A stretch of DNA of 64,000 bases, from positions 1 to 64,000 of the forward strand of contig CAIQJF010000028.1 of the NCBI GenBank assembly GCA_903872075.1. Reading direction: 5' to 3'. A program made the position numbers and the translations under genes. Source of the stretch: an uncultured Caulobacteraceae bacterium. Lineage in GTDB: Bacteria > Pseudomonadota > Alphaproteobacteria > Caulobacterales > Caulobacteraceae. Position 1 is the stretch's first letter. Every line of letters starts with the position of its first letter. The notes beneath the pieces were generated by a model. The model made no database searches. It was not told where the DNA came from and saw only the letters and a program-made list of their open reading frames with translations. This document shows, in pieces, positions 8,278-19,968 of the stretch.

Positions 8278-8643
8278 TCAGAAGATCACCTTTTCCTCGC
8301 CCCACCAAAGCGGGGATTTCTCCAGATCGATGAACTTGCGTTCGTCTTCCAGCAGCAGGCGGGCGGCGGCGGCGGCTTCGGGGTTTCCCGCGTTCACGGC
8401 CATGTCCTCGAAACTGTCGAACCACAGCTGTGCGACACCGTCATATTGTTCGGGCCCGTTTCGCGAGTTGCGGATGTCTGCCGAGATGGCGGGGTCAAAG
8501 CTGTGCAACTGCACATAGCGGCGAATGCGCAGGATCTGGCGCACGCTGGCGACCAAAGGGGCGTGGTTCTCGAACCAGTAGGTTTGAAAGGCTTCCCGGG
8601 TAAAATCGGATCGGCGCACCAGGGCGAAAGTTAGTTTGATCAT
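8278..8643 (-). CDS. EthD domain-containing protein
   Basis: 121-aa ferredoxin-like alpha/beta-barrel protein. Seen: MIKLTFALVRRSDFTREAFQTYW at the N-terminus, the ENHAPLV motif and EQYDGVAQLWFDSFEDM, characteristic of the EthD/DUF1330-like dimeric barrel family. Members assist in cytochrome-P450 ether degradation or act as small isomerase or decarboxylase-like proteins; nothing nearby points to a pathway. It likely forms a two-gene operon with the downstream lipoprotein hydrolase and diverges from the cyclophilin gene. Confidence 0.85.
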   Translation of the reverse strand: MIKLTFALVRRSDFTREAFQTYWFENHAPLVASVRQILRIRRYVQLHSFDPAISADIRNSRNGPEQYDGVAQLWFDSFEDMAVNAGNPEAAAAARLLLEDERKFIDLEKSPLWWGEEKVIF

Positions 8644-8721
8644 GGCAGGTCCTTCTGGGGACGGCGGTGGACGCAGCCCCGCACTGCGATCACCTTAGAC
8701 GAATCGCGTGGAGGGTGGAGC

Positions 8722-9651
8722 ATGGCAGGTTTGAGTGCGTTTCGGCGGCGTCTGCTCGCCGCGGCCTTGCCGATTGGCGTTGCGTTAGGTTCTGCTGGAT
8801 TCGCCGTCGCCGCACCGCCACCCGGTCTGGCCGACATCCTCGCGGCCGCCCCGCCCGCCGACTGGCGGACAATCGATCCAGAGAACACGATCTACATGTC
8901 TCTGCCGCAGGGACGGGTGGTCATTGAACTCGCCCCGGCCTTCGCGCCCAACCATGTCGCCAATATCAAGCGCCTGGCTCGGGCCGGTTTCTACGACGGC
9001 CTTTTCGTGGTGCGGTCTCAGGACAACTATGTCGTGCAGTGGGGCGACGCCGATTCCAAGAAACCGACTGGCGGCGGCGCATTGCGGCTGAAGGCCGAAT
9101 TCGAACGCCCCTACGCCGCCGCCGAACCGTTCGACCAGATGCCCGACGCCGACACCTACGCGCCCGCCACCGGATTCGCCACCGGCTTTCCCGCCGCGCG
9201 CGATCCGGCCAAGGGCCTGACCTGGCTCACCCACTGCTACGGTATGGTCGGCGCCGGCCGGGACGCGGACGCCGATTCGGGGGGCGGGCCGGAACTCTAC
9301 GCCGTGACGGGGCAGGCGCCCCGGCAGCTGGATCGGAACGTGACCCTGGTTGGCAGGGTCATAGAGGGGATCGACATTCTTGCCGCCCTGCCACGGGGCC
9401 ATGGCGATATCGGTTTCTATCAGACACCGGCCGAGCGAATTCCGCTTCTCAGCATGAAGGTGGCCGCCGACCTTCCCGCCGCGCAGCGCACGCGATTCCA
9501 GGCCCTGCGAACCGATAGCGCCAGCTTCGCGGCCGTGGTGCAGAATCGCCGCTTCCGCCACGACGCCTGGTACAAGGTCGCTGCGGGGCGGATCGACGTG
9601 TGCAATCTTCCGCTGCCGGTAAGAGTCGGGCCGCCGGACCGGGCTCGGTGA
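8722..9651 (+). CDS. Cyclophilin-type peptidyl-prolyl cis-trans isomerase, exported
   Basis: Catalyses proline isomerisation during protein folding. Seen: an N-terminal signal peptide ([23 protein letters not shown]), then a cyclophilin domain: [38 protein letters not shown] (conserved core), [30 protein letters not shown] in place of the usual MANAGPNTNGSQFF, and [14 protein letters not shown]. The substrate-binding loop is divergent and the protein, at 309 aa, is longer than a minimal cyclophilin; the last ~70 residues have no assigned role. Start ATG 8722 is preceded by GGAGGGTGGAG. Periplasmic location is inferred from the leader. Confidence 0.88.
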   Translation: MAGLSAFRRRLLAAALPIGVALGSAGFAVAAPPPGLADILAAAPPADWRTIDPENTIYMSLPQGRVVIELAPAFAPNHVANIKRLARAGFYDGLFVVRSQDNYVVQWGDADSKKPTGGGALRLKAEFERPYAAAEPFDQMPDADTYAPATGFATGFPAARDPAKGLTWLTHCYGMVGAGRDADADSGGGPELYAVTGQAPRQLDRNVTLVGRVIEGIDILAALPRGHGDIGFYQTPAERIPLLSMKVAADLPAAQRTRFQALRTDSASFAAVVQNRRFRHDAWYKVAAGRIDVCNLPLPVRVGPPDRAR

Positions 9652-9680
9652 CCTGAAAGGGGAGGGGGCCGCGCCAAAAA

Positions 9681-9757
<77 letters not shown>

Positions 9758-9928
9758 ATTCCCGATGGCCGAGGCCATGGCGGCGAGAACGGGCCTGATA
9801 GGGCCACCGCCCCTTTTCGTCAACCGGTGAGCGCCGCTTTGGCGCATCTTCGCGCAGGCGCATCAGAGTTTGAATGCGCGGAGCCCTTGGGCTAGAAGCC
9901 CGCCACGTCTTCCCCCAGAAAGCGGCCG

Positions 9929-10306
9929 ATGAACGCCTTCCTGCTTCAGTACCTGCCTATCGTCATATTTCTTGGCATCGCCGCCGTCCTCGGGGTCGGC
10001 TTCGTGGCCGCCGCGGCGATCGTCGCGCCCAAGGCGCCGGACCCCGAGAAGCTGTCGTCGTATGAATGCGGATTCAACGCCTTTGATGACGCCCGCATGA
10101 AGTTCGACGTGCGATTTTATCTGGTGTCGATCCTGTTCATCATCTTCGACCTTGAGGTGGCCTTCCTGTTCCCCTGGGCCGTGGCCCTGATGAAGTTGCC
10201 CCACGCCGCCAGCCAGTTCGCCTTCTGGAGCATGATGAGTTTCCTGGGCGTTCTGACAGTCGGCTTCATCTACGAATGGAAAAAGGGAGCCCTGGAATGG
10301 GAGTAG
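9929..10306 (+). CDS. nuoA: NADH-quinone oxidoreductase subunit A
   Basis: Membrane-arm subunit of complex I. 125 aa with three hydrophobic helices (around residues 5-28, 63-83 and 90-112) and the conserved loop [43 protein letters not shown], which carries the quinone-site cysteine and the acidic residues of helix 2. It is the first gene of a 14-subunit operon; its TAG stop overlaps the nuoB reading frame. The promoter must lie in the 170 bp after the divergent tRNA-Asp gene. Confidence 0.97.
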   Translation: MNAFLLQYLPIVIFLGIAAVLGVGFVAAAAIVAPKAPDPEKLSSYECGFNAFDDARMKFDVRFYLVSILFIIFDLEVAFLFPWAVALMKLPHAASQFAFWSMMSFLGVLTVGFIYEWKKGALEWE

Positions 10307-10869
10307 TCGTTTCCGGCGCGCCCGCCGCCCTGGAAGCGGGTCGCGCCCGCGTCGAGGGTTATGATCCCGCGCTACACGATCCCTATTTCGATGGGATCTC
10401 CGGCCAGTTGGCGGACAAGGGTTTCGTCGTCGCCGCGGCCGACGACCTGATCAACTGGGCCCGGACGGGCTCGCTGATGTTCATGAGTTTCGGCCTGGCC
10501 TGCTGCGCCGTGGAAATGATGCAGGCGGCCAACCCACGTTTTGACCTTGAGCGCTTCGGCGTCGCCCCGCGCGGCAGCCCGCGGCAGTCCGACCTGATGA
10601 TCGTCGCCGGCACCCTGACCAACAAGATGGCTCCCGCCATGCGCAAGGTCTACGACCAGATGCCGGAGCCTCGCTACGTCATCTCCATGGGCAGCTGCGC
10701 CAATGGCGGCGGCTATTATTATTTCAGTTATTCGGTGGTGCGCGGCTGCGACCGGATCGTGCCCGTGGATGTTTACGTTCCGGGCTGTCCGCCGACCGCC
10801 GAGGCGCTGGTCTACGGGATCCTGCAGCTTCAGAAAAAGATTCGCCGCACCGGCACGATCGAGCGGTGA
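10297..10869 (+). CDS. nuoB: NADH-quinone oxidoreductase subunit B
   Basis: Peripheral-arm subunit holding the terminal 4Fe-4S cluster N2. Cluster ligands are visible in [11 protein letters not shown] (tandem cysteines), [11 protein letters not shown] and [16 protein letters not shown] 10297 overlaps the nuoA stop by 10 nt and gives a 190-aa protein; the open frame 21 nt further upstream is not needed. Translational coupling with nuoA is likely. Confidence 0.97.
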   Translation: MGVVVSGAPAALEAGRARVEGYDPALHDPYFDGISGQLADKGFVVAAADDLINWARTGSLMFMSFGLACCAVEMMQAANPRFDLERFGVAPRGSPRQSDLMIVAGTLTNKMAPAMRKVYDQMPEPRYVISMGSCANGGGYYYFSYSVVRGCDRIVPVDVYVPGCPPTAEALVYGILQLQKKIRRTGTIER

Positions 10870-10879
10870 GGAGCGCCCA

Positions 10880-11506
10880 ATGAACTGGCGACTGTCCGAC
10901 GAAGCTTTGACCGCGCTTGCGGAAACGGTGACGAGCGGCTCGAACGGCCTCGTGACCAGCGCGGCCGTGGCCTTTGGCGAACTGTCCGTAACGGCCTCGG
11001 CCGACCGGATCGTCGACCTGCTGACCTGGCTCCGCGATGATCCGGAACTTCAGTTCCATCAGCTCATGGATGTGTGCGGGGCCGACTACCCCGCGCGGCC
11101 GCTGCGGTTCGACGTGGTCTATCACCTGCTGTCCATGACCAAGAACCGTCGCATCCGGGTGACGGTCCAGACGGATGAAGACACGGCTGTCCCCTCTGTC
11201 GTGGGGGTTTTTCCGGGCGCCGAATGGTTCGAGCGCGAGGCCTTCGACATGTACGGCGTGTTCTTCTCCGGTCATCCCGACCTGCGCCGTCTGTTGACGG
11301 ACTATGGCTTCCATGGACACCCGCTGCGCAAGGACTTCCCCATGACGGGGTATGTTGAGGTCCGCTACGACGATGAGCTCAAGCGCGTTGTCTATGAACC
11401 TGTGAAGTCGGTGGAGTTCCGCAACTGGGACTTCCTCTCGCCCTGGGAGGGCGCCGACTATGCGAAGCCGGGCCATGCGCTGCCCGGCGACGAGAAGGCG
11501 GAGTAG
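10880..11506 (+). CDS. nuoC: NADH-quinone oxidoreductase subunit C
   Basis: Peripheral-arm subunit (30-kDa homologue). Seen: the signature region [26 protein letters not shown] followed by [22 protein letters not shown]. Separate from nuoD, as normal in alphaproteobacteria (fused in E. coli). Start ATG 10880 follows GAGGAG directly after the nuoB stop; the longer frame upstream reads out of frame through nuoB and is spurious. Product 208 aa. Confidence 0.96.
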   Translation: MNWRLSDEALTALAETVTSGSNGLVTSAAVAFGELSVTASADRIVDLLTWLRDDPELQFHQLMDVCGADYPARPLRFDVVYHLLSMTKNRRIRVTVQTDEDTAVPSVVGVFPGAEWFEREAFDMYGVFFSGHPDLRRLLTDYGFHGHPLRKDFPMTGYVEVRYDDELKRVVYEPVKSVEFRNWDFLSPWEGADYAKPGHALPGDEKAE

Positions 11507-11511
11507 GGCGC

Positions 11512-12750
11512 ATGACCATCGAACACGATATTGCGCGCGACGCTGGATCCAATGTCGCTCCGTCGACCGAAGAAACACCGGTCCGCAAGTTCAGCATCAA
11601 TTTCGGTCCGCAACACCCGGCGGCGCACGGCGTGCTGCGGCTTATCCTCGAACTCGACGGCGAACTCGTCGAGAGGGTCGACCCGCATATCGGTCTCCTG
11701 CATCGCGGCACCGAAAAGCTGATCGAGGCCCGGCCTTACACCCAGAACACACCCTATTTCGACCGGCTCGACTATGTCGCGCCGATGAACCAGGAGCATG
11801 CCTTCGTCATGGCCATCGAGCGCCTCATGGGCCTCGAGGTGCCGATGCGCGGCCAGCTGATCCGGGTTCTGTACAGCGAGATCGGCCGCATCCTCAATCA
11901 CCTCCTCAATGTGACCACGCAGGCCATGGACGTCGGCGCGCTCACTCCCATCTGCTGGGGCTTCGAGGAACGCGAGAAGCTCTATGTGTTCTACGAGCGG
12001 GCGTCCGGCGCCCGCATGCACGCCAACTTCTTCCGGCCGGGAGGCGTGCGGCAGGATCTGCCCGACGCTTTGATCGACGACATTGAGACCTGGTGCGGGA
12101 CGTTCCTCAAACAGCTCGATGACATCGACGGGCTGGTGACTCCCAACCGAATCTTCAAACAGCGCAACGTCGACATCGGCGTCGTCAGCAAGCAGGAGGC
12201 CCTGGAATGGGGCTTCACCGGCGTCATGCTGCGCGGCGCGGGCGTGGCCTGGGATCTGCGGCGCAATCAGCCCTACGAGTGCTATGACGAGCTTGAGTTC
12301 GATATACCGCTCGGCGTGAACAGCGACTGCTACGATCGCTATCTGTGCCGCATGGAAGAGATGCGGCAGTCGGTCCGTATCATGCGTCAGTGCATCGACC
12401 GCCTGCGCAAGACACCGGGCCTCGTGCTCACGCCCGATCACAAGGTGTCGCCGCCGCGGCGCGGCGAGATGAAACGCTCGATGGAAGCGCTCATCCACCA
12501 CTTCAAGCTGTTCAGCGAAGGCTTCCACGTGCCGGCTGGGGAGGTCTATGCCGCCGTCGAGGCGCCCAAGGGCGAGTTCGGCGTCTACCTGGTCTCGGAC
12601 GGGACGAATAAGCCCTATCGCTGCAAGATCCGCGCGCCGAGTTTCGCCCATCTCTCGGCCATGGACTGGATGAACCGGGGGCACATGCTGGCCGACGTGA
12701 GCGCCATCCTCGGGTCGCTGGATATCGTGTTCGGGGAGATCGATCGTTGA
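11512..12750 (+). CDS. nuoD: NADH-quinone oxidoreductase subunit D
   Basis: 49-kDa-type subunit forming most of the quinone-binding cavity with NuoB. Seen: [18 protein letters not shown] near residue 30 with the quinone-site histidine, [13 protein letters not shown], the [14 protein letters not shown] segment and the invariant C-terminal DIVFGEIDR. 412 aa with a short N-terminal extension typical of alphaproteobacteria. The stop codon overlaps the nuoE TTG start by 4 nt. Confidence 0.97.
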   Translation: MTIEHDIARDAGSNVAPSTEETPVRKFSINFGPQHPAAHGVLRLILELDGELVERVDPHIGLLHRGTEKLIEARPYTQNTPYFDRLDYVAPMNQEHAFVMAIERLMGLEVPMRGQLIRVLYSEIGRILNHLLNVTTQAMDVGALTPICWGFEEREKLYVFYERASGARMHANFFRPGGVRQDLPDALIDDIETWCGTFLKQLDDIDGLVTPNRIFKQRNVDIGVVSKQEALEWGFTGVMLRGAGVAWDLRRNQPYECYDELEFDIPLGVNSDCYDRYLCRMEEMRQSVRIMRQCIDRLRKTPGLVLTPDHKVSPPRRGEMKRSMEALIHHFKLFSEGFHVPAGEVYAAVEAPKGEFGVYLVSDGTNKPYRCKIRAPSFAHLSAMDWMNRGHMLADVSAILGSLDIVFGEIDR

Positions 12751-13415
12751 GTGTCCGTCGTCTCGCCAAAGAGCAGCCCGCGTCCTTCGCCTTCGCGCCG
12801 GACATCCAGGACAAGGTTGCCTGGTGGATCGCCAAGTTCCCGCCCGGCCGTCAGCAATCGGCGGTGATTCCGCTGCTCTGGCTGGTTCAGAAACAGCAGG
12901 GATGGGTTTGCGAGCCCGCCCTGCGCGTGGTCGCCGAAGCCCTCAGCATGCCCGTGATCCGGGTGCTCGAAATCGCGACCTTCTACACCATGTTCCAGCT
13001 CAAGCCGGTCGGAACTGTGGCCCACGTGCAGCTCTGCGGCACAACCCCGTGCATGCTGCGCGGCGCAAACAGCCTCAAGGGCGTGTTGGCCGCGAAAATA
13101 GGTGCGAAGGATCACTGCTCGACCGACGGTCGTTTCAGTTGGGAAGAGGTCGAGTGTCTCGGCGCCTGCGCCAATGCGCCGATGGCCGCCATCAACGACT
13201 ACTACTACGAGGATCTCACCGAGGCCTCTCTGGAGGCCCTTCTGGCCGATTTCGACGCCGGCAAGAGCCCAGCGCCCGGATCGGCCATTGGCCGTGAGGG
13301 ATCCGCGCCCGAGGGCCCGGCGCTGACCCTCACCGATCCCCGTCTTTACGACGGCTCCCGGGCGAAGCCGCTGGGCGGATTGCCCAACGCCGTCACGCCT
13401 GAGCCGGCGCAATGA
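12747..13415 (+). CDS. nuoE: NADH-quinone oxidoreductase subunit E
   Basis: 24-kDa-type subunit of the NADH dehydrogenase module, binding 2Fe-2S cluster N1a. Ligand motifs: [11 protein letters not shown] and [12 protein letters not shown]. Start TTG 12747 overlaps the nuoD stop (TTGA), implying coupling. At 222 aa it is longer than E. coli NuoE: about 50 residues after [18 protein letters not shown] form a Pro/Gly-rich tail seen in alphaproteobacterial homologues. Its end overlaps the next small gene by 4 nt. Confidence 0.96.
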   Translation: MSVRRLAKEQPASFAFAPDIQDKVAWWIAKFPPGRQQSAVIPLLWLVQKQQGWVCEPALRVVAEALSMPVIRVLEIATFYTMFQLKPVGTVAHVQLCGTTPCMLRGANSLKGVLAAKIGAKDHCSTDGRFSWEEVECLGACANAPMAAINDYYYEDLTEASLEALLADFDAGKSPAPGSAIGREGSAPEGPALTLTDPRLYDGSRAKPLGGLPNAVTPEPAQ

Positions 13416-13678
13416 GCGCCGACCCCGACCCAGCCCGCCTTCGGGCGCTCCGCGCGGATCACCTGCTCCTCCGGAACGCCGGCTATGTGGTCTGCCTGAT
13501 TGGAACCATGGTCATGGTGTCGGGGCGTTTCATGCCCGGCGCGCCCCAGGTTCTGATGTACGCCGGAGTGTCGGGAATCGTCTTTGGGTGGGGCCTTCTT
13601 GGCTTTGCCCACGTCAAGCGCGTGGCTCACAACCGCGCCCTCGCCCCCCGGGGCGGGACCGTAAACGCGAAGAGTTGA
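13412..13678 (+). CDS. Small two-helix membrane protein embedded in the nuo operon
   Basis: 88 aa, start ATG 13412 overlapping the nuoE stop by 4 nt; ends 2 nt before nuoF. Seen: a charged N-terminus ([17 protein letters not shown]), helix 1 ([15 protein letters not shown]), a short loop with Pro/Gly (RFMPGAPQ), helix 2 ([22 protein letters not shown]) and a basic C-terminus. No recognised domain. The tight coupling on both sides argues it is a real operon member, perhaps an assembly or accessory factor for complex I; that role is inference from context. Confidence 0.8.
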   Translation: MSADPDPARLRALRADHLLLRNAGYVVCLIGTMVMVSGRFMPGAPQVLMYAGVSGIVFGWGLLGFAHVKRVAHNRALAPRGGTVNAKS

Positions 13679-13680
13679 TC

Positions 13681-14997
<1,317 letters not shown>

Positions 14998-15018
14998 GGG
15001 TCTATCGCCCCCCTCGCC

Positions 15019-15090
15019 ATGGCTGAACAAAATTCCACGCCTGTCCCGCGGACGACGTTCCGCCTCGGCCGGCGTCACCTGGAGCTCTGA
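15019..15090 (+). CDS. Possible 23-aa ORF between nuoF and nuoG
   Basis: ATG 15019 to TGA 15090 encodes a short basic peptide (MAEQNSTPVPRTTFRLGRRH then LEL). It fills most of the 102-bp nuoF-nuoG gap. There is no clear ribosome-binding site and no hydrophobic segment. It could be a leader peptide or chance; listed only because this operon carries other small genes. Confidence 0.25.
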   Translation: MAEQNSTPVPRTTFRLGRRHLEL

Positions 15091-15099
15091 GTCTCTCCC

Positions 15100-17157
15100 A
15101 TGCCCAAAGCCAAGGTAAACGGCGTCGAGATCGACTTCGAGAACGGCATGACCGTGCTTCAGGTCGCCGAGCTCGCAGGGGAGGAGATTCCGCGGTTCTG
15201 CTATCATGAGCGCCTGTCCATCGCCGGCAACTGCCGGATGTGCCTCGTCGAAGTGAAGCCGGGCCCCCCCAAGCCCCAGGCCTCGTGCGCGCTTCCCGCC
15301 GCCGATGGCCAGGAAATCATCACCAATTCGCCCATGGTCCAGAAGGCCCGGCAGGGCGTGATGGAATTCCTGCTGATCAATCACCCGCTGGACTGCCCGA
15401 TCTGCGATCAGGGCGGCGAGTGCGATCTGCAGGATCAGTCCGTCGGCTACGGCCGCGACGAGACGCGCTACGGAGAAAACAAGCGCGCCGTCGAAGAAAA
15501 ATACATGGGTCCGCTTATCAAGACGGTGATGACCCGCTGCATCCAGTGCACGCGCTGCGTCCGCTTCATCACCGAAGTCGCGGGGGTTCCGGACATCGGC
15601 CTGATTTCGCGCGGTGAAGACGTCGAAATCACCACCTATCTCGACAAGGCCGTGGCCAGCGAACTGTCGGCCAATGTCATTGACCTGTGCCCGGTCGGCG
15701 CTCTGACCTCCAAGCCCTACGCCTTCAACGCCCGTCCCTGGGAGCTGACCAAGACCGAAAGCGTCGACGTGATGGACGCCCTCGGCAGCGCCATCCGAAT
15801 CGATGCGCGCGGCCCGGCGGTGTTGCGAATTCTCCCCCGCATCAACGACGCGGTGAACGAGGAGTGGATCAGCGACAAGACCCGCTATGCCTGCGACGGC
15901 CTTTCGCGCCAGCGCCTTGACCGGCCGATGGTCCGCAAGAACGGACGTCTTTCACCGGTGTCCTGGGGGGAGGCGCTCGATACCGTCGGCTCGCGCCTGA
16001 AGTCGGCCAATCCGGAGCGCATCGGCGTCCTGGCCGGCGACCTGCAGGACGCCGAATCGCTGAAGGCCTCCCTCGACCTTTTCCGCGGCCTCGGGGTCGC
16101 CTCGCTGGATTGCCGGCAGGATGGATCGGTCCTCGGGAACGGTCCCCGGGAGAGCTGGCTGTTCAACAGCACCCTCGAGGGAATCGAACAGGCCGACGTG
16201 ATTCTGCTGGTCGGGGCCAATCCGCGTGTCGAGGCGGCGGTGTTTAACGCCCGGCTTCGCAAGCTGTGGCTCACCGGCAAGACGCGGATCGGCGTGATCG
16301 GCGAGGCCGCCGATCTGACCTACGGCTACGACCATCTTGGCGCCGGCCCCGATGCCATCGCCGCCCTCGGCGGAGCCGGTTCCGCCTTTGGCGCCGCTTT
16401 GAAGGGCGCGAAAAGCCCGGCCATCATCATCGGGCAGGGCGCGCTCAACCGCGCCGACAGTCCGGCCGTTCTCGCCGCCGCGACCGGCCTTGCCGCGTCC
16501 GCCGGAGTGGTTCGGGAGGGCTGGAACGGCTGGAACGTGCTGCACACCGCCGCTGGGCGTGTCGCGGGGCTCGATCTTGGGTTCACGCCGGGCGAAGGCG
16601 GGTTGAACGCCGCGGCCATGACCGCCAAGGGCGCCGTCGACGTACTGTTTTTGTTGGGCGCCGACGAAACGGACCTCAGCGCCACCGACGCCTTCGTGGT
16701 CTATCTGGGCTCGCATGGCGACGCCGGCGCTCACCGCGCGGACGTGATCCTGCCCGGCGCGGCCTACACCGAAAAGAACGGGCTCTACGTCAACACCGAG
16801 GGCCGGGTGCAGCGCGGCGAGCGCGCCGTCTTCCCGAAGGGCGAGGCCAAGGAAGACTGGTCGATCCTGCGGGCGCTGTCGGATCACCTGGGCGCGCGCC
16901 TGCCCTACGATTCGCTTGAGCAACTGCGCGCGAAGCTGTTCGCCGATACCCCGACCTTCGGGCAGATCGACTTTTCGCCCGGCTCCATTCCCGCGGCCCT
17001 CGACCTCGGGGCTCTGGGTGTCGCCGGACCTGTTTCCGCCGAGCCCTTCGCCAGTCCGGTCCGGGCTTTCCATCTGACCAATCCGATCGCGCGGGCCAGC
17101 GTGACCATGGCCGAATGCGCGGCCCTGGCCTCGGGCCTCAGGCTGGCGGCGGAGTAG
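15100..17157 (+). CDS. nuoG: NADH-quinone oxidoreductase subunit G
   Basis: 75-kDa-type subunit carrying 2Fe-2S N1b and 4Fe-4S N4 and N5. Seen: N-terminal ferredoxin domain with [20 protein letters not shown] and CALPAADG, the His-Cys cluster motif in [20 protein letters not shown], and [12 protein letters not shown] with a later CPVGAL; then a molybdopterin-oxidoreductase-like domain without the cofactor. 685 aa, matching other alphaproteobacterial NuoG; cluster N7 ligands found in E. coli are not apparent. Start ATG 15100. Confidence 0.96.
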   Translation: MPKAKVNGVEIDFENGMTVLQVAELAGEEIPRFCYHERLSIAGNCRMCLVEVKPGPPKPQASCALPAADGQEIITNSPMVQKARQGVMEFLLINHPLDCPICDQGGECDLQDQSVGYGRDETRYGENKRAVEEKYMGPLIKTVMTRCIQCTRCVRFITEVAGVPDIGLISRGEDVEITTYLDKAVASELSANVIDLCPVGALTSKPYAFNARPWELTKTESVDVMDALGSAIRIDARGPAVLRILPRINDAVNEEWISDKTRYACDGLSRQRLDRPMVRKNGRLSPVSWGEALDTVGSRLKSANPERIGVLAGDLQDAESLKASLDLFRGLGVASLDCRQDGSVLGNGPRESWLFNSTLEGIEQADVILLVGANPRVEAAVFNARLRKLWLTGKTRIGVIGEAADLTYGYDHLGAGPDAIAALGGAGSAFGAALKGAKSPAIIIGQGALNRADSPAVLAAATGLAASAGVVREGWNGWNVLHTAAGRVAGLDLGFTPGEGGLNAAAMTAKGAVDVLFLLGADETDLSATDAFVVYLGSHGDAGAHRADVILPGAAYTEKNGLYVNTEGRVQRGERAVFPKGEAKEDWSILRALSDHLGARLPYDSLEQLRAKLFADTPTFGQIDFSPGSIPAALDLGALGVAGPVSAEPFASPVRAFHLTNPIARASVTMAECAALASGLRLAAE

Positions 17158-17164
17158 GACGACC

Positions 17165-18232
17165 ATGATCGACTGGGGCTCTCCCGTAGGCTGGCTTTTG
17201 ATCACCGTGGGTCAGATCGCCGCCGTTCTCGTCTGGATCCTGCTGTCCCTGGCTTTCATGCTGTGGGGCGACCGCAAGGTCTGGGCCGGCGTCATGATGC
17301 GCAAGGGACCCAACGTCGTGGGTCCGTTCGGCCTGTTCCAGTCTTTCGCCGACTTCCTGAAGTTCGTGCTGAAGGAAATCGTCATCCCAGCCGGCGCCGA
17401 CAAGATCGTCTTCATGCTGGCGCCTCTCATCAGTTTCACCCTGGCTTTCGGCGCCTGGGCGGTGATGCCGCTGGCGCCGGGCTGGGTCGTGTCGAACATC
17501 AATGTCGGTGTCCTCTACCTTTTCGCGATCTCCTCGCTGGGGGTCTACGGCATCATCATGGGAGGCTGGGCCTCCAACTCGAAATACCCCTTCCTCGGCA
17601 GCCTGCGCTCTGCGGCGCAGATGGTGTCCTATGAGGTCTCCATCGGTTTCGTTATCGTGACGGTCATCCTGCTGAGCGGCTCACTGAACCTGCAGACGAT
17701 CGTGGAAAAGCAGGCCGGCGGGTTCTGGAACTGGAACGTCCTGGGCGGAGGGGGCTGGAAGGACCTGCCCGCCGCCCTGGTGATGATCCCGATGTTCGTG
17801 ATCTTCTTCATCTCGGCCCTGGCGGAGACCAACCGTCCTCCCTTCGACCTGCCGGAAGCGGAGTCGGAGCTCGTGGCCGGCTATCAGGTGGAATATTCCT
17901 CCACGCCCTATCTGCTGTTCATGATCGGCGAGTACGCCAACATCGTGCTGATGTGCGCCCTGATGAGCGTGCTGTTCTTCGGCGGCTGGCAGGCTCCGTT
18001 CCCGACGCCGTTCACCGCCAGCTGGAACCCCACGGCGGCGAGCTTCTTCGGGTTCATGTGGTTCTTCGGGAAGATCATTTTCTTCTTCTTCCTGTTCGCC
18101 ATGGTGAAGGCGATCGTGCCCCGCTACCGCTACGATCAGTTAATGCGCCTGGGCTGGAAGGTGTTCCTGCCGACGTCGCTCGTGGCGGTGATCGCCATCA
18201 GCGCCTGGCGCGTGTTCGGACCGGGGGCGTGA
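17165..18232 (+). CDS. nuoH: NADH-quinone oxidoreductase subunit H
   Basis: Membrane subunit at the junction of the arms, completing the quinone channel. About eight hydrophobic helices; conserved [24 protein letters not shown] and [28 protein letters not shown] (the acidic loop facing quinone). 355 aa. Its TGA overlaps the start of the following lipoprotein gene (GATGA arrangement). Confidence 0.97.
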   Translation: MIDWGSPVGWLLITVGQIAAVLVWILLSLAFMLWGDRKVWAGVMMRKGPNVVGPFGLFQSFADFLKFVLKEIVIPAGADKIVFMLAPLISFTLAFGAWAVMPLAPGWVVSNINVGVLYLFAISSLGVYGIIMGGWASNSKYPFLGSLRSAAQMVSYEVSIGFVIVTVILLSGSLNLQTIVEKQAGGFWNWNVLGGGGWKDLPAALVMIPMFVIFFISALAETNRPPFDLPEAESELVAGYQVEYSSTPYLLFMIGEYANIVLMCALMSVLFFGGWQAPFPTPFTASWNPTAASFFGFMWFFGKIIFFFFLFAMVKAIVPRYRYDQLMRLGWKVFLPTSLVAVIAISAWRVFGPGA

Positions 18233-18459
18233 TGCGCGCTCTCATGTCCACCTTGGCGCCGGCAGCGGCCGTCATCCTGACCGGCTGCGGCAGCCTGCAG
18301 AACGGCTCCTATGAACTGGGTCAAGGTGTGGCCAGCTATGACGCCCTCAAGGCGGCGACCGACACCTGCAAGGCCGGCGGTGGCGCGCTGCGGCCTCGGG
18401 CCACCTCGGACGGGCGCAATCTCGCCGACTATGACTGCGTGATCGGCAAGGCGAGGTAG
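18232..18459 (+). CDS. Small lipoprotein embedded in the nuo operon
   Basis: 75 aa, start ATG 18232 overlapping the nuoH stop, ending 6 nt before nuoI. Seen: [19 protein letters not shown], a type II signal with lipobox ILTGC, then a ~55-residue hydrophilic region with two further cysteines (DTCKAGG and DYDCVIG) that could form a disulfide in the periplasm. No recognised family. Position and spacing imply co-expression with complex I; a structural or envelope-stress role is speculation. Confidence 0.75.
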   Translation: MRALMSTLAPAAAVILTGCGSLQNGSYELGQGVASYDALKAATDTCKAGGGALRPRATSDGRNLADYDCVIGKAR

Positions 18460-18465
18460 CGGCAC

Positions 18466-18957
18466 ATGTTTCAACGCATCGGTCAGGCCATCCGCGGCGC
18501 CGCGCTCATGGACTTCATGGGCGCGTTTGGCCTCGGCCTGAAGTACCTGGCCAAGCCCAAGGCCACGGTGCTTTACCCCAACGAACGCAACCCTCAGTCG
18601 CCCCGCTTCCGCGGCGAGCACGCCTTGCGGCGCTATCCCAACGGGGAAGAGCGCTGCATCGCCTGCAAACTTTGCGAGGCGGTCTGCCCGGCGCAGGCGA
18701 TCACGATCGAGGCGGAACCTCGGGACGACGGCTCGCGCCGGACCACGCGCTACGACATCGACATGGTGAAATGCATCTACTGCGGCCTCTGCCAGGAGGC
18801 CTGCCCGGTGGACGCCATCGTCGAAGGCCCAAACGTCGAGTTCGCGGTCGAGACCCGCGAGGAACTTTACTACGACAAGCAAAGGCTCCTGGATAACGGC
18901 GATCGCTGGGAACGCGAGATCGCCAAGAACCTGGAACTGGACGCTCCCTATCGCTAA
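18466..18957 (+). CDS. nuoI: NADH-quinone oxidoreductase subunit I
   Basis: 23-kDa-type ferredoxin subunit with 4Fe-4S clusters N6a and N6b. Two complete ligand motifs are visible: [18 protein letters not shown] and [18 protein letters not shown]. 163 aa; the N-terminal amphipathic helix ([20 protein letters not shown]) lies along the membrane. Start ATG 18466. Confidence 0.97.
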   Translation: MFQRIGQAIRGAALMDFMGAFGLGLKYLAKPKATVLYPNERNPQSPRFRGEHALRRYPNGEERCIACKLCEAVCPAQAITIEAEPRDDGSRRTTRYDIDMVKCIYCGLCQEACPVDAIVEGPNVEFAVETREELYYDKQRLLDNGDRWEREIAKNLELDAPYR

Positions 18958-19044
18958 GACACCCGCGCGCTGATCAGGGGTCGTTCTCTCGCCTTCCGAG
19001 GCGCCCGAGACCCCCAAGCGCCCTGACGGAGAACAGACGGCCCG

Positions 19045-19662
19045 ATGGTCCTACAGGCGATCGCCTTCTATCTGCTTGCCGCCACAACCGTGGGGGCGGC
19101 ACTCGCCGTGATCTCGGCCAGGAACCCCGTTCACTCGGTGCTGTTCCTGATCGCCGCGTTCTTTTCGGCCGCCGGCCTCTTCGTCATGATGGGAGCCGAG
19201 TTCCTCGCCATGCTTCTGGTGGTGGTCTACGTCGGCGCCGTGGCGGTGTTGTTCCTGTTCGTGGTGATGATGCTCGACGTGGACTTCGCGGCTCTGCGCG
19301 CGGGGTCGGTCCGCTATCTGCCCATAGGGGCTGCGGTCGCGGGTCTACTGACGGTTGAGATGGTGCTTGTGGCCACGAGCGTGGCGACGAACGGGGCCGC
19401 GGCGCACTCCGAAGGACCGCTGGCGCCGGTGGGGAGTTCGACCAACGCTGAGGCTATCGGCCGGGTGCTCTATACCGACTACGTGTACTTCTTCCAGGCG
19501 GCCGGGCTCGTGCTGCTGGTGGCGATGATCGGCGCGATCGTCCTGACACTCAAGCACCGCGAGGGGGTCAAGCGGCAGGACGTCAGCGCCCAGACCGCCC
19601 GCACGCCCAAGAGCGGAATGCGCATTGTGACCATCAAATCCGGCGAAGGGATCGACCTGTGA
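19045..19662 (+). CDS. nuoJ: NADH-quinone oxidoreductase subunit J
   Basis: Membrane-arm subunit with five hydrophobic helices; conserved [20 protein letters not shown] and the helix-3 region [20 protein letters not shown] involved in the proton-pumping transition. 205 aa with a polar C-terminal tail. Separated from nuoI by 87 bp that contain a small GC-rich hairpin; no separate promoter is evident. Overlaps nuoK by 4 nt. Confidence 0.96.
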   Translation: MVLQAIAFYLLAATTVGAALAVISARNPVHSVLFLIAAFFSAAGLFVMMGAEFLAMLLVVVYVGAVAVLFLFVVMMLDVDFAALRAGSVRYLPIGAAVAGLLTVEMVLVATSVATNGAAAHSEGPLAPVGSSTNAEAIGRVLYTDYVYFFQAAGLVLLVAMIGAIVLTLKHREGVKRQDVSAQTARTPKSGMRIVTIKSGEGIDL

Positions 19663-19967
19663 TTATCGGCCTCGCCCACTATCTCACCGTCGCCGCCATT
19701 CTGTTCACGATCGGCGTGCTCGGCATTTTCGTGAACCGCCGCAACGTCATCGTCATCCTGATGTCGATCGAACTGATCCTGCTGGCGGTGAATATCAATC
19801 TCGTCTCGTTCTCGGTCTTCCTCCACGATGTGGTCGGACAGATCTATGCGATGTTCGTCCTGACCGTGGCGGCCGCGGAGGCGGCCGTCGGGCTGGCCAT
19901 CCTCGTGACCTTCTTCCGCTGGCGCGGCGGCATCGAGGTCGACGACGCCTCCGTGATGAGGGGCTAG
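19659..19967 (+). CDS. nuoK: NADH-quinone oxidoreductase subunit K
   Basis: MrpC-like membrane subunit, 102 aa, three helices with the functional glutamates in [16 protein letters not shown] and [19 protein letters not shown] start at 19659 overlaps the nuoJ stop (GTGA), so translation is probably coupled. Confidence 0.96.
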   Translation: MIIGLAHYLTVAAILFTIGVLGIFVNRRNVIVILMSIELILLAVNINLVSFSVFLHDVVGQIYAMFVLTVAAAEAAVGLAILVTFFRWRGGIEVDDASVMRG

Positions 19968-19968
19968 G

